From Mesorhizobium caraganae (GTDB lineage: Bacteria; Pseudomonadota; Alphaproteobacteria; Rhizobiales; Rhizobiaceae), in contig NZ_JAFCGY010000009.1 in NCBI RefSeq assembly GCF_016836705.1, forward strand, positions 62,001-126,000: a stretch of 64,000 nucleotides of DNA, in the 5' to 3' direction. How positions within the stretch are numbered: position 1 is the stretch's first letter; each line of letters starts with the position of its first letter. Shown in pieces: positions 43,443-52,160 of the stretch. The notes below the pieces were generated by a model. The model ran no database searches. It saw only the letters and a program-made list of their open reading frames with translations, and was not told the origin of the DNA. Made by a program: the position numbers and the translations under genes.

Positions 43443-44630
43443 ATGAGCGCGGCATTCCTCTCCCATATTGACAATGAACTGCAAGGGTTGAAATCGGCCG
43501 GGCTCTACAAATCCGAGCGGGTGATCACCTCGACGCAGTCGGCCGAGATCGAGGTCGGCGGCGACAAGGTGCTGAACTTCTGCGCCAACAACTATCTCGG
43601 CCTCGCCGACAGCGCCGAATTGCGCACGGCAGCCAAAGGCGCGCTCGACCGCTACGGCTACGGCATGGCCTCGGTGCGCTTTATCTGCGGCACGCAGGAA
43701 GAGCACAAGCAGCTTGAGGCGACGATTTCTTCCTTCCTCGGCCTGGACGACACCATCCTTTACGGCTCGTGCTTCGACGCCAATGGCGGCCTGTTCGAAA
43801 CGCTGCTCGGCGAGGAGGATGCGATCATCTCCGATGCGCTCAACCATGCCTCGATCATCGACGGTGTGCGGCTGTCGAAGGCAAAGCGCTTCCGCTACGC
43901 CAACAACGACATGGCCGACCTCGAAGCGCGGCTGAAGGAAGCGAAGGACTGCCGCTTCCGGCTGATCGCCACCGACGGCGTGTTTTCCATGGACGGCATC
44001 ATCGCCAATCTGAAAGGCGTCTGCGATCTCGCGGAAAAGTACGACGCCATGGTGATGGTCGACGACAGCCATGCCGTCGGCTTCGTCGGCAAGAACGGCC
44101 GCGGCTCGGCCGAACATTGCGGCGTCGAGGGCAGGGTGGACATTATCACCGGCACGCTCGGCAAGGCGCTGGGCGGTGCCTCCGGCGGATACACCTCCGG
44201 CAAAAGCCAGGTGGTCGACTGGCTGCGCCAGCGTTCGCGGCCCTATCTCTTTTCCAACACGCTGATGCCGGCGATCGCCGGCGCTTCGATCAAGGTGTTC
44301 GAGCTGATCCGCAATGGCGACGCCTTGCGCGAGCGCCTATATGCCAATGCGGCGCGGTTCAGGTCCGAAATGGGCAAGCTCGGCTTCACGCTTGCCGGTG
44401 CTGATCATCCTATCATCCCGGTGATGCTGGGCGATGCCAGCCTGGCGCAGGAGATGGCACTGCGCATGCTGAAGCGCGGCATCTATGTCATCGGCTTTTC
44501 CTTCCCGGTGGTGCCGAAAGGCCAGGCGCGCATCCGCACGCAAATGTCGGCGGCGCATTCCAGCGCTGATATCGACCGCGCCGTGGCGGCATTCGCGGCG
44601 GTCGGCCGGGAACTGGGCGTCATTGGCTGA
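43443..44630 (+). CDS. kbl: Glycine C-acetyltransferase (2-amino-3-ketobutyrate CoA ligase)
   Basis: A 395-residue PLP enzyme that cleaves 2-amino-3-ketobutyrate with CoA into glycine and acetyl-CoA, the second step of threonine degradation. Family features are NFCANNYLGLADS, the DDSHAVGFVGKNGRG motif, and the PLP lysine in GTLGKALGGASGG (Lys241). ATG 43443 is preferred to the TTG at 43437. It is followed by palindromic repeat F and tdh, the first enzyme of the same pathway. Confidence 0.96.
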   Translation: MSAAFLSHIDNELQGLKSAGLYKSERVITSTQSAEIEVGGDKVLNFCANNYLGLADSAELRTAAKGALDRYGYGMASVRFICGTQEEHKQLEATISSFLGLDDTILYGSCFDANGGLFETLLGEEDAIISDALNHASIIDGVRLSKAKRFRYANNDMADLEARLKEAKDCRFRLIATDGVFSMDGIIANLKGVCDLAEKYDAMVMVDDSHAVGFVGKNGRGSAEHCGVEGRVDIITGTLGKALGGASGGYTSGKSQVVDWLRQRSRPYLFSNTLMPAIAGASIKVFELIRNGDALRERLYANAARFRSEMGKLGFTLAGADHPIIPVMLGDASLAQEMALRMLKRGIYVIGFSFPVVPKGQARIRTQMSAAHSSADIDRAVAAFAAVGRELGVIG

Positions 44631-44637
44631 GAGTTTT

Positions 44638-44789
44638 ACCCTCCCCCTTGTGGGGAGGGTCGACTTTCGACCGCTTGCGAAAGCAAGCGGGCGGGAGGCA
44701 GGGTGGGGGTCTGCAGGGTCACGACCTCCCCCAGTTGTTTGACCCCCACCCGGCCCTTCGGGCCACCCTCCCCACAAGGGGGAGGGTAA
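44638..44789. repeat. Palindromic repeat between kbl and tdh (copy F)
   Basis: The outer arms ACCCTCCCCCTTGTGGGGAG and CTCCCCACAAGGGGGAGGGT are exact inverted copies, with inner CTTGCGAAAGCAAG and GGCCCTTCGGGCC hairpins. It fills the whole gap between two genes of one pathway, ending 11 bp before tdh. Confidence 0.85.
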
Positions 44790-44800
44790 GGAGCTAGACG

Positions 44801-45835
44801 ATGTCGAACATGATGAAGGCGCTGGTGAAGGCCAAGGCCGAACCGGGCATCTGGATGGAAGAGGTGCCGGTGCCGGAGATCGGCCCCAACGACGTGCTGA
44901 TCAAGGTCAAGAAGACGGCGATCTGTGGCACCGACGTCCACATCTACAATTGGGACCAGTGGGCGCAGAAGACCGTGCCGGTGCCGATGGTGACCGGCCA
45001 TGAGTTTGTCGGCACGGTTGCCGATTTCGGCGCCGCGGTCACCGAATACAAGGTCGGCCAGCGCGTCTCCGGTGAAGGCCACATCGTCTGCGGCCATTGC
45101 CGCAACTGCCGCGCTGGGCGAGGGCATCTCTGCCGCAACACGCTCGGCGTCGGCGTCAACCGTCCCGGCGCCTTCGGCGAATATCTGGCGATCCCGCAGC
45201 ACAATGTCGTGCCCATCCCCGACGATGTGCCCGACGAGATCGCCGCCATCTTCGATCCACTGGGCAATGCCGTGCATACCGCTCTGTCCTTCGATCTGGT
45301 CGGCGAGGACGTGCTGGTCACCGGCGCCGGGCCGATCGGCATTATGGGCGCGCTGGTGGCGCAATGCGTCGGTGCCAGAAAAGTCGTCATCACCGACATC
45401 AATCCGGTCCGGCTTGCGCTGGCCAAAAAACTCGGCGTCCAGCATGTCGTCGACGCCTCGAAGGAAAAGCTTAGGGATGTCATGCCCGCGCTCGGCATGA
45501 CCGAGGGGTTTGACGTCGGCCTCGAAATGTCAGGCGCCGCGCCCGCCTTCCGCGACATGATCGACACCATGAACAATGGCGGCAAGATCGCCATTCTGGG
45601 CATCGCGCCGACCGGTTTCGAGATCGACTGGAACAAGGTCATCTTCAAGATGCTGCACCTCAAGGGCATCTACGGCCGCGAGATGTTCGAGACCTGGTAC
45701 AAGATGATCGCCTTGGTGCAGGGCCCGTTGGACGTGTCGGGCCTGATCACCCATCGGATCGGCATCGACGATTTCCAGACGGGGTTCGATGCGATGAGGA
45801 GCGGCAGTTCGGGCAAGGTGGTGATGGATTGGTAG
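44801..45835 (+). CDS. tdh: L-threonine 3-dehydrogenase
   Basis: A 344-residue medium-chain zinc dehydrogenase oxidising threonine to 2-amino-3-ketobutyrate with NAD+. Catalytic zinc ligands lie in AICGTDVHIYNWDQW and GHEFVG. The structural-zinc loop is CGHCRNCRAGRGHLC. NAD binding is VTGAGPIGIMGA. The WDQW segment is diagnostic for Tdh. It works with the upstream kbl product to give glycine and acetyl-CoA. Confidence 0.96.
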   Translation: MSNMMKALVKAKAEPGIWMEEVPVPEIGPNDVLIKVKKTAICGTDVHIYNWDQWAQKTVPVPMVTGHEFVGTVADFGAAVTEYKVGQRVSGEGHIVCGHCRNCRAGRGHLCRNTLGVGVNRPGAFGEYLAIPQHNVVPIPDDVPDEIAAIFDPLGNAVHTALSFDLVGEDVLVTGAGPIGIMGALVAQCVGARKVVITDINPVRLALAKKLGVQHVVDASKEKLRDVMPALGMTEGFDVGLEMSGAAPAFRDMIDTMNNGGKIAILGIAPTGFEIDWNKVIFKMLHLKGIYGREMFETWYKMIALVQGPLDVSGLITHRIGIDDFQTGFDAMRSGSSGKVVMDW

Positions 45836-45878
45836 GCGGGCAGAGTCGCGCCTCCTATTGGAGACGATGGAGGGACAG

Positions 45879-46035
45879 CACCCCCCCTCTGGCCTGCCGG
45901 CCATCTCCCCCGCAAGGAGGGAGATTAGCAGCTTCGTCGTCTTGCTGATTTCTGCAACGTCCGAGATTGGCGAAAGCCTTCGTGACATCTGATCTCCCCC
46001 CTTGATGTCCGGCAGGACAGAGGGGGGTGTGAAGG
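45879..46035. repeat. Palindromic intergenic repeat (copy G)
   Basis: Closely related to copy E: CAGCACCCCCCCTCTGGCC at the left and GGCAGGACAGAGGGGGGTG at the right. The right inner hairpin (CTCCCCCCTTGATGTCCGG) has lost its GGGGG half, so this copy is partly degenerate. It lies between convergent tdh and the MarR-type gene. Confidence 0.75.
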
Positions 46036-46039
46036 ATCG

Positions 46040-46483
46040 CTACGGAACGGACAACGCCGTCTCCAGCGCCGCCACCCCGTTCACAATCGCCGCTCGTTCC
46101 GCCGCGCTGAGCCTAGCCAAAAGCTCGCGTTCAAACGCCTTCGCCAGCGGCACCATCTCGCGGTAGGCCGCAAGCCCAGCCCTGGTCAGCGCCAAATGCT
46201 CCACACGCCGATCATTCTCGTCCGGTGTGCGCGTCACCCAGCGCCGCCGCTCAAGCTCGGCCACCGCGCGCGAAACCTTGGTCTTGTGCATCGCCGATTG
46301 TTCGCCGAGCGCTGTCGCGGTCATGGTGCCGTGCTGGCCCAGCCCTGAAAGCGTGCGCCATTCCGGCCGCGTCAGGCCGTGGCGTTCGCGGTAGATCTTC
46401 GAGAATTCGCGGCTGACGGTGTCGGCCAGCCGGTAGAGCCGGTAGGGCAGGAAGCTTTCGAGTTCCAGGATCTCAGGTTCCAT
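46040..46483 (-). CDS. MarR family regulator, divergent to hmgA
   Basis: A 147-residue MarR protein starting MEPEILELESFLPYRLYRLA. The winged helix is visible in TATALGEQSAMHKTKVSRAV and the wing in TPDENDRRVEHLALT. It is divergent to hmgA and is probably the homogentisate-pathway repressor (HmgR-like), with homogentisate or a relative as inducer. This role is inferred from position. The ATG at 46481-46483 is chosen. Longer upstream frames run antisense over hmgA. Confidence 0.88.
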   Translation of the reverse strand: MEPEILELESFLPYRLYRLADTVSREFSKIYRERHGLTRPEWRTLSGLGQHGTMTATALGEQSAMHKTKVSRAVAELERRRWVTRTPDENDRRVEHLALTRAGLAAYREMVPLAKAFERELLARLSAAERAAIVNGVAALETALSVP

Positions 46484-46517
46484 CTGCGCACCGTGGAAGC
46501 GGCTTTTGCCGTTGATA

Positions 46518-46545
46518 GTTACATTTTCAATGGTTACAAATGAAA
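46518..46545. promoter_or_regulatory. Candidate operator in the marR-hmgA divergent gap
   Basis: GTTACA occurs twice in direct orientation (46518 and 46533, 15 bp apart). TTTCA (46525-46529) and TGAAA (46541-46545) form a spaced dyad. The stretch is AT-rich against a GC-rich background in a 132 bp divergent promoter region. Confidence 0.45.
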
Positions 46546-46615
46546 CCAGTTTGGTCAACAGTGCCGGCAAGCCGCGTTCCAGGCGACTCAAGAGACCGGG
46601 ATCAGGGAGGATCGG

Positions 46616-47929
46616 ATGGCCTTTTCCTACATGTCGGGCTTCGGCAATGATTTTGAGACCGAAACCTTGCCCGGCTCGCTGCCCCAGGGGCGCAATTCGC
46701 CGCAGCGGCCAGCCTACGGGCTCTACGCCGAGCAACTCTCGGGCTCGCCCTTCACCGCCCCGCGCGGCACCAATGAGCGCTCCTGGCTCTACCGCATCCG
46801 GCCGAGCGTCAAGCACACCGGGCGTTTCAAGGCGGCCAGCTATCCCCTGTGGAAGACCGCTCCCAATGTCGGCGACCACGAACTGGCGCTCGGCCAGTAC
46901 CGCTGGAACCCGGTACCGATGCCGAAGGAGCCGACCGATTTCATCGCCGGCATGCGCACCATCACCACCGCCGGCGACGTGCTGGGGCAAAGCGGCATGG
47001 CGGCGCATGTCTATGTCGCCAACCGCTCGATGGTCGACGACCATTTCTTCAACGCCGACGGCGAGTTGCTTGTCGTGCCCCAGGTTGGCGCCTTGCGCTT
47101 CGTCACCGAGATGGGCGTCATTGAGCTTCGGCCCGGCGAGATCGCCGTGCTGCCGCGCGGGCTGGTCTTCAAGGTCGAACTCGTCGATTCCGAAGTGCGC
47201 GGCTATATCTGCGAGAACTATGGCGCCAAGCTCACCATGCCCGATCGTGGCCCAATCGGCGCCAATTGCCTGGCAAATCCGCGCGACTTCAAGACGCCCA
47301 GCGCCTGGTTCGAGGAGAAGGAGACGCCGTGCCGGCTGACGGTGAAATGGTGCGGCAATTTCCATGTCACCGAGATCGGCCATTCGCCGCTCGACGTCGT
47401 CGCCTGGCACGGCAACTATGCGCCCTATAAATATGATCTGGCGACGTTTTCGCCTGTCGGCGCCATCCTGTTCGACCACCCCGATCCGTCGATCTTCACC
47501 GTGCTGACGGCGCCGAGCGGCGAGGAGGGCACCGCCAACATCGACTTCGTCATCTTCCCGCCGCGCTGGCTGGTGACGGAGGACACGTTCCGGCCGCCCT
47601 GGTATCACCGCAACATCATGAGCGAGTTCATGGGCCTGATCCACGGCCAGTACGACGCCAAGGAGGAAGGTTTCGTGCCCGGCGGCATCAGCCTGCACAA
47701 TCTGATGCTGGCCCACGGCCCCGACGCGCCTGGCTTCGAAAAGGCCTCGCGTGTCGAACTGAAACCGGTCAAGCTCGACAACACCATGGCGTTCATGTTC
47801 GAGACCCGATTCCCGCAGATGCTGACCCGCTACGGCGCCGAGCTGGAAACAAGACAGGACAATTACATCGACTGCTGGTCCGATCTGAAGAAGCGTTTCA
47901 ACGGCACGCCGGAGGGCGACTGGTCTTGA
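46616..47929 (+). CDS. hmgA: Homogentisate 1,2-dioxygenase
   Basis: A 437-residue iron(II) dioxygenase that opens the homogentisate ring to maleylacetoacetate in tyrosine/phenylalanine degradation. It begins with the family signature YMSGFGNDFETE(T)LPGSLP, and the metal region near the C-terminus reads PPWYHRNIMSEFMGLIHG, with further GGISLHN and HGPDAPGFEKAS. The length is normal. It is first in a run with an MBL-fold protein, fahA, a small membrane protein and a DinB-like protein. Confidence 0.97.
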   Translation: MAFSYMSGFGNDFETETLPGSLPQGRNSPQRPAYGLYAEQLSGSPFTAPRGTNERSWLYRIRPSVKHTGRFKAASYPLWKTAPNVGDHELALGQYRWNPVPMPKEPTDFIAGMRTITTAGDVLGQSGMAAHVYVANRSMVDDHFFNADGELLVVPQVGALRFVTEMGVIELRPGEIAVLPRGLVFKVELVDSEVRGYICENYGAKLTMPDRGPIGANCLANPRDFKTPSAWFEEKETPCRLTVKWCGNFHVTEIGHSPLDVVAWHGNYAPYKYDLATFSPVGAILFDHPDPSIFTVLTAPSGEEGTANIDFVIFPPRWLVTEDTFRPPWYHRNIMSEFMGLIHGQYDAKEEGFVPGGISLHNLMLAHGPDAPGFEKASRVELKPVKLDNTMAFMFETRFPQMLTRYGAELETRQDNYIDCWSDLKKRFNGTPEGDWS

Positions 47930-47939
47930 GGCTCGCCCT

Positions 47940-48827
47940 GTGAGCGACCGGCTGGTGTGTCTCGGTTCCAAGGGCGGCCCGGCGCTGCGGCCGGGTGGGC
48001 CATGGCCGAGTTCATCGCTGCTGGAACTCGGCGGGCGAACCATCGTCGTCGATTGCGGACTCGGCGTCACGCGTGGCCTGGTCGATGCCGGCATCAGCCT
48101 CAAGGCGCTCGACCTGATCTTCATCACCCATCTGCATTCCGACCATGTGCTGGAACTGGGGCCGCTGCTGCATACCGCCTGGACCGCCGGTCTGGCCAAG
48201 CCGGTGACGCTATTCGGGCCGCCCGGCACCGGCCATTACTGGCGTCGTTTCTGCCAGGCGATGGAGTTCGACATCGAAATCCGCATCGTCGATGAAGGCA
48301 GGCCGGACATTCGCGAGCTGGTTTCGATCGCCGAGTTCGGTGAAGGCGACATTTTCGAACAGCGCGGCCTGAAGGTCTCGGCGCTGCGCGTCGACCATCC
48401 GCCGGTGACCGACTGTTTTGCGCTGCGTTTCGAGAATGCGGGCAAAAGTGTCGTCTTCTCGGCCGACACAGCCTTCTTTCCGCCGCTCGCCGGCTTCGCC
48501 AAGGATGCCGACATCCTTGTCCATGAAGCGATGCTTGAGGAAGGCATCGAGCGTCTGGTCGCCAAGACCGGCAATGGCGCGCGGCTGAGAGAGCATCTGC
48601 TTGCCAGCCACTCCTTTGCCGAGGAAGCCGGGCGTATCGCCACTGAGGCTGCGGTAAGAAGGCTGGTGCTCAATCACCTCATTCCGGCCGACGATCCCGC
48701 GATCGTGGAGATCGATTGGGAGGCCGCTGTCAGGAAATCGTGGGTGGGTGACTTGACGATTGCCCGCGACGGCCTTGTTGTGAACGTAGACGGCGCCAAA
48801 GCCGCATCAGGAGAGGAAACCGCATGA
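47940..48827 (+). CDS. MBL-fold metallo-hydrolase in the homogentisate operon
   Basis: A 295-residue metallo-beta-lactamase-fold protein. The metal motif is THLHSDHVLELGPLL, with downstream ligands in VDHPP, SADTAF and LNHLIPADDP. It resembles RNase Z/arylsulfatase-like hydrolases. GTG 47940 lies 10 bp after hmgA, and its stop overlaps fahA by ATGA, so it is embedded in the pathway operon. No canonical step of homogentisate degradation requires it. It might hydrolyse a side product, but this is inference. Confidence 0.88.
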   Translation: MSDRLVCLGSKGGPALRPGGPWPSSSLLELGGRTIVVDCGLGVTRGLVDAGISLKALDLIFITHLHSDHVLELGPLLHTAWTAGLAKPVTLFGPPGTGHYWRRFCQAMEFDIEIRIVDEGRPDIRELVSIAEFGEGDIFEQRGLKVSALRVDHPPVTDCFALRFENAGKSVVFSADTAFFPPLAGFAKDADILVHEAMLEEGIERLVAKTGNGARLREHLLASHSFAEEAGRIATEAAVRRLVLNHLIPADDPAIVEIDWEAAVRKSWVGDLTIARDGLVVNVDGAKAASGEETA

Positions 48828-49837
48828 AGCTTGCCACATTGAAGGACGGGACGCGCGACGGAAAACTCGTCGTCGTCTCGCGCGACCTGACGCGCTTCAC
48901 CGACGCCTCGTTCCTGGCGCGAACGCTGCAGGCGGCGCTCGACGACTGGCAGCGGATTTCGCCGCATCTGGCGACCGTCGCGGAATCGCTGGAAAACAAT
49001 GCGGTGCCGTCGGCACGCTTCCATGAGCATGACGCCCATTCGCCGCTGCCGCGCGCCTATCAATGGGCCGACGGGTCGGCCTATGTGAACCATGTCGAGC
49101 TGGTGCGCAAAGCCCGCGGCGCCGAGATGCCGGCAAGTTTCTGGACAGATCCGTTGATCTATCAGGGCGGCTCCGATTCTTTCATCGCGCCACGCGAGCC
49201 GATCCGCATGGCCGACGAAGCCTACGGCATCGACATGGAGGCGGAGGTCGCCGTCATCGTCGACGATGTGCCGATGGGCACAAGTCTCGACCGGGCGCGT
49301 GCCGCGATCCGGCTGGTCATGCTGGTCAACGATGTGACGCTGCGCGCGCTGACCGGTCCCGAACTCGCCAAAGGGTTCGGCTTCTTCCAGTCAAAGCCGT
49401 CTTCGGCCTTTTCGCCTGTAGCGGTAACGCCGGACGAACTCGGCGACGCCTGGGATGGCGGCAAGGTCAGCCTGCCGCTGCTCGCCGATCTCAACGGCAA
49501 GCCGTTCGGCCGCGCCAATGCCGGCGTCGACATGACCTTCGATTTTCCGGCGCTGATCGCTCATGCCGCAAAGACAAGGCCACTGATAGCCGGCACCATT
49601 ATCGGTTCCGGCACCGTCTCCAACAAGCTCGATGGCGGGCCGGGTAAACCGGTGTCGGCGGGCGGTGCAGGCTATTCCTGCATTGCCGAATTGCGCATGA
49701 TCGAGACCATTGAATCAGGCGAAGCCAAAACGCCATTCCTGCGCTTCGGCGACACGGTGCGTATCGAGATGAAGGACAAGACCGGCCATTCGATCTTCGG
49801 CGCCATCGAGCAGAAAGTCGAGAAATACCAGGCGTAA
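48824..49837 (+). CDS. fahA: Fumarylacetoacetate hydrolase family protein
   Basis: A 337-residue FAH-fold enzyme that splits fumarylacetoacetate to fumarate and acetoacetate, the last step of tyrosine degradation. Visible metal-binding and catalytic segments are YGIDMEAEVAVIVDDVPMG and SKPSSAFSPVAVTPDELG, and the C-terminal GTIIGSGTVSNK. The length and N-terminal domain (KLATLKDGTRDGKLVVVSRD) fit the bacterial two-domain FahA. The ATG overlaps the MBL stop. Confidence 0.95.
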   Translation: MKLATLKDGTRDGKLVVVSRDLTRFTDASFLARTLQAALDDWQRISPHLATVAESLENNAVPSARFHEHDAHSPLPRAYQWADGSAYVNHVELVRKARGAEMPASFWTDPLIYQGGSDSFIAPREPIRMADEAYGIDMEAEVAVIVDDVPMGTSLDRARAAIRLVMLVNDVTLRALTGPELAKGFGFFQSKPSSAFSPVAVTPDELGDAWDGGKVSLPLLADLNGKPFGRANAGVDMTFDFPALIAHAAKTRPLIAGTIIGSGTVSNKLDGGPGKPVSAGGAGYSCIAELRMIETIESGEAKTPFLRFGDTVRIEMKDKTGHSIFGAIEQKVEKYQA

Positions 49838-49851
49838 ACGGGGGCAATGCA

Positions 49852-50148
49852 ATGACGGGCGAGGCGTTCTATCTGTTGGCCGGCGTCTGGGCGCTTGGCA
49901 TTCTGGCGGTGTTCATCCAGGCGATCCGGTTGAGCTACCGCATCGAGGCGCGCTCGCTCGATCTGACCAACCGCAGCGGCTACCCGCGCAAGGCGATGAT
50001 GTTCCACACCATCACCAACACCAATGTGGCGCGTGACGAGGAAACGCAGGCCATGCGCCGGCGCATGAACCGGCTGTTGTTGATCGTTGTCGCGGGCTTC
50101 GCGGTCATGGCGGCAGGCATTGGCCTGGTCAGACGAATGAACTCGTGA
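49852..50148 (+). CDS. Small two-helix membrane protein
   Basis: A 98-residue protein with an N-terminal helix (FYLLAGVWALGILAVFIQAI), a polar basic segment containing NRSGYPRKAMMFHTITN, and a C-terminal helix (LLLIVVAGFAVMAAGIGLV). I recognise no family. It lies 14 bp after fahA and overlaps the DinB-like gene (GTGA), so it belongs to the tyrosine-pathway transcription unit. Its role there is unknown. Confidence 0.75.
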   Translation: MTGEAFYLLAGVWALGILAVFIQAIRLSYRIEARSLDLTNRSGYPRKAMMFHTITNTNVARDEETQAMRRRMNRLLLIVVAGFAVMAAGIGLVRRMNS

Positions 50149-50684
50149 CCACCCTGCTCGACCACCTGCGCCGCATGGCCGGCAACAATCTCTGGTCGAA
50201 CGACCGGCTCTACCGCGCCGTGCTTGCGCTGAAGCCCGGCGAATTCGAAGCCGAACGCACCAGCTTCTTTCCGTCGATCAAGGCGACGCTCAACCACATC
50301 CTTGCGGTCGACTATCTCTATCTCGATTTCCTGGAAGAGGGCGGCGTCGGTGCTGCCGCACATGACGATTACGTGCCGTTCGATGAGCCGCAGACGCTGT
50401 TTGCCGCCCAGACCGCGGCCGACCGGCGGCTAATCGCTTTTTGCGGCAAGCTGTCGGAGGCCGATCTCGACCGCCGCGTCATCACCGACCGGCGCGAGGA
50501 CGGCATGATCCCCGAAAAGATCGGCGATATCCTCGCTCATGTCTTCCTGCACGACATCCACCATCGCGGCCAGGTGCACGCAATGCTGTCCGGCACGTCG
50601 GTCGCGCCGCCGCAATTGGATGAGTTTCTGCTCGACTATGATTTGAAGGTGAGGAAGGAAGAGGTCGAGAAGTTGGGGTTGTGA
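50145..50684 (+). CDS. DinB family protein at the end of the homogentisate operon
   Basis: A 179-residue four-helix DinB-like protein starting at GTG 50145. The three metal-ligand histidines typical of the superfamily are visible in ATLNHILAVDYLYLDF and in HVFLHDIHHRGQVHAML. DinB-superfamily proteins include thiol-dependent isomerases such as mycothiol-dependent maleylpyruvate isomerase. Because this pathway needs a maleylacetoacetate isomerase and no maiA-type gene is seen here, an isomerase role is conceivable but unproven. Confidence 0.88.
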   Translation: MTTLLDHLRRMAGNNLWSNDRLYRAVLALKPGEFEAERTSFFPSIKATLNHILAVDYLYLDFLEEGGVGAAAHDDYVPFDEPQTLFAAQTAADRRLIAFCGKLSEADLDRRVITDRREDGMIPEKIGDILAHVFLHDIHHRGQVHAMLSGTSVAPPQLDEFLLDYDLKVRKEEVEKLGL

Positions 50685-50707
50685 TCGACCAATCCCCGAT
50701 GTTGGCG

Positions 50708-50884
50708 CCGCCCCTCATTGCCCTGCCGGGCATTTCTCCCCGTATAGTGACGGGGAGAAATGGCTGACTGCAGCCTCGGCGCCCTTCTTGCGACGCTGGA
50801 GATTAGCGAAATCATCGATGAGAGCGCCCCCTCTCCCCGTCACTATACGGGGAGAGGATGCCGGCAGGCAGGTGAGGGGCAGCG
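50708..50884. repeat. Palindromic intergenic repeat (copy H)
   Basis: The inner arms TCTCCCCGTATAGTGACGGG and CCCGTCACTATACGGGGAGA are perfect inverted copies, and outer CGCCCCTCATTGCCCTGCC / GGCAGGTGAGGGGC flank them. It lies between convergent DinB and hppD genes and belongs to a distinct sequence variant of the family. Confidence 0.85.
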
Positions 50885-50905
50885 CGACGTTGGTAATTAG
50901 GGGCG

Positions 50906-52021
50906 TTACGCCGCCTTGCCGTCCACCTTGATCACCCCGCGCTTGATCTGGTCCTGCTCGATCGATTCGAACAGCGCGCGGAAATTGCCTTCGCCAAAGC
51001 CTTCGTCGCCCTTCCTCTGGATGAATTCGAAGAAGATCGGCCCGATCACGGTTTTGGAGAAAATCTGCAGCAGGATCTTGGTCGTGCCGCCGTCGACCAC
51101 GCCTTCGCCATCGATCAGGATGCCGTGCTTCTTCATCCGATCGATCGGCTCGTCATGGCCGTTCACGCGGTCATACGACATGTCGTAATAGGTCTCCGGC
51201 GGGCCGGGCATGAATTTCAGACCGTTGGCCGCCAGTTTGTCCGTGGCAGCGTAGATTTCATCGGTGCCGACGGCGATGTGCTGGATGCCTTCGCCATTGT
51301 ACTTCTTCAGATACTCGGCGATCTGGCTGGTCTCGTCCTTGGATTCGTTCAAAGGAATGCGGATCTTGCCGCAGGGCGAGGTGATGGCGCGGCTGACCAG
51401 GCCGGTGATCTTGCCATCAATGTCAAAGAAATGGATCTGCTTGAAGCCGAACAACTCGCGGTAAAAATCCCACCATTTGTCCATCTGGCCGCGATAGACA
51501 TTGTGGGTGAGGTGGTCGAGGAAATAGAAGCCGACGCCTTGCGGCCGCGGGTCGCGTTCGCCCAGCCACTCGAACTCGGCGTCATAGGCCGAGCCCTTCT
51601 TGTCGTAGGCGTCGATGAAATAGAGCAGCGAGCCGCCGATACCGACAATGGCCGGCACGTCGAGCGCCTTGTCGTCGCCTTCGTAAGGCGTGGCGCCTTT
51701 CGACACCGCATGGTCGAAGGCGTGCTTGGCATCGATAACACGCCAGGCCATCGAAGCCGCGCACGGACCGTGCTTGTCGACGAACCTCATCGCATGCGAG
51801 CCCGGCTCGGCATTGACGACATAGTTGATGTCGCCCTGGCGCCAGACGGTGATGTCCTTCGTGCGGTGCTTGGCCACCGCGACATAGCCCATGCGGGTGA
51901 ACAGTTCGGCGAGCTTCTGCGGCTCCGAATGCGCGAACTCGACGAATTCGAAACCGTCGGTGCCGGCGGGGTTTTCCTTGCTGATCTTGGCGGGCGGGGC
52001 GTCGTGCGGAAAGGGACCCAT
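50906..52021 (-). CDS. hppD: 4-hydroxyphenylpyruvate dioxygenase
   Basis: A 371-residue Fe(II) enzyme converting 4-hydroxyphenylpyruvate to homogentisate, the step before HmgA. Iron ligands are visible in FLDHLTHNV (second His), GIQHIAVGT, and the Glu in GPIFFEFIQRKGDEGFGEGN (20 residues). The ATG at 52019-52021 has GGAGG upstream. A longer in-frame start is unlikely. It is divergent to an Lrp/AsnC regulator 139 bp away, the arrangement expected for phenylalanine/tyrosine-responsive control. Confidence 0.96.
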   Translation of the reverse strand: MGPFPHDAPPAKISKENPAGTDGFEFVEFAHSEPQKLAELFTRMGYVAVAKHRTKDITVWRQGDINYVVNAEPGSHAMRFVDKHGPCAASMAWRVIDAKHAFDHAVSKGATPYEGDDKALDVPAIVGIGGSLLYFIDAYDKKGSAYDAEFEWLGERDPRPQGVGFYFLDHLTHNVYRGQMDKWWDFYRELFGFKQIHFFDIDGKITGLVSRAITSPCGKIRIPLNESKDETSQIAEYLKKYNGEGIQHIAVGTDEIYAATDKLAANGLKFMPGPPETYYDMSYDRVNGHDEPIDRMKKHGILIDGEGVVDGGTTKILLQIFSKTVIGPIFFEFIQRKGDEGFGEGNFRALFESIEQDQIKRGVIKVDGKAA

Positions 52022-52099
52022 GGCATTCCTCCAAACGGATGGTGGCCGCATCGGGCCACGAGACGACGCATTATAGCGCGGAGCGGCCGCACGGTGCTT

Positions 52100-52120
52100 G
52101 CATTCAAACGCTTGAAATGC
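52100..52120. promoter_or_regulatory. Candidate Lrp-type operator between hppD and lrp
   Basis: A 21 bp imperfect dyad with arms GCATT and AATGC and matching inner AA/TT positions sits midway in the divergent gap. A related CATGCGTAATTCATGCATG stretch follows at about 52128-52146. Paired dyads fit AsnC/Lrp binding. Confidence 0.55.
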
Positions 52121-52160
52121 TCAGGTCATGCGTAATTCATGCATGATTGGAGATAAATCC

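Noticed and set aside
44638..44789. CRISPR-like repeat array
   Set aside because: The inverted arms occur as a single hairpin element, not as regularly spaced direct repeats, and no cas genes are present.
46484..48229. Long upstream extension of the minus-strand MarR frame
   Set aside because: It runs antisense over hmgA. The true regulator starts at 46483, with a standard MarR N-terminus.
50145..50684. DNA-damage-inducible DinB polymerase
   Set aside because: It belongs to the DinB/YfiT four-helix metal-binding superfamily, not the Y-family polymerase also named DinB.
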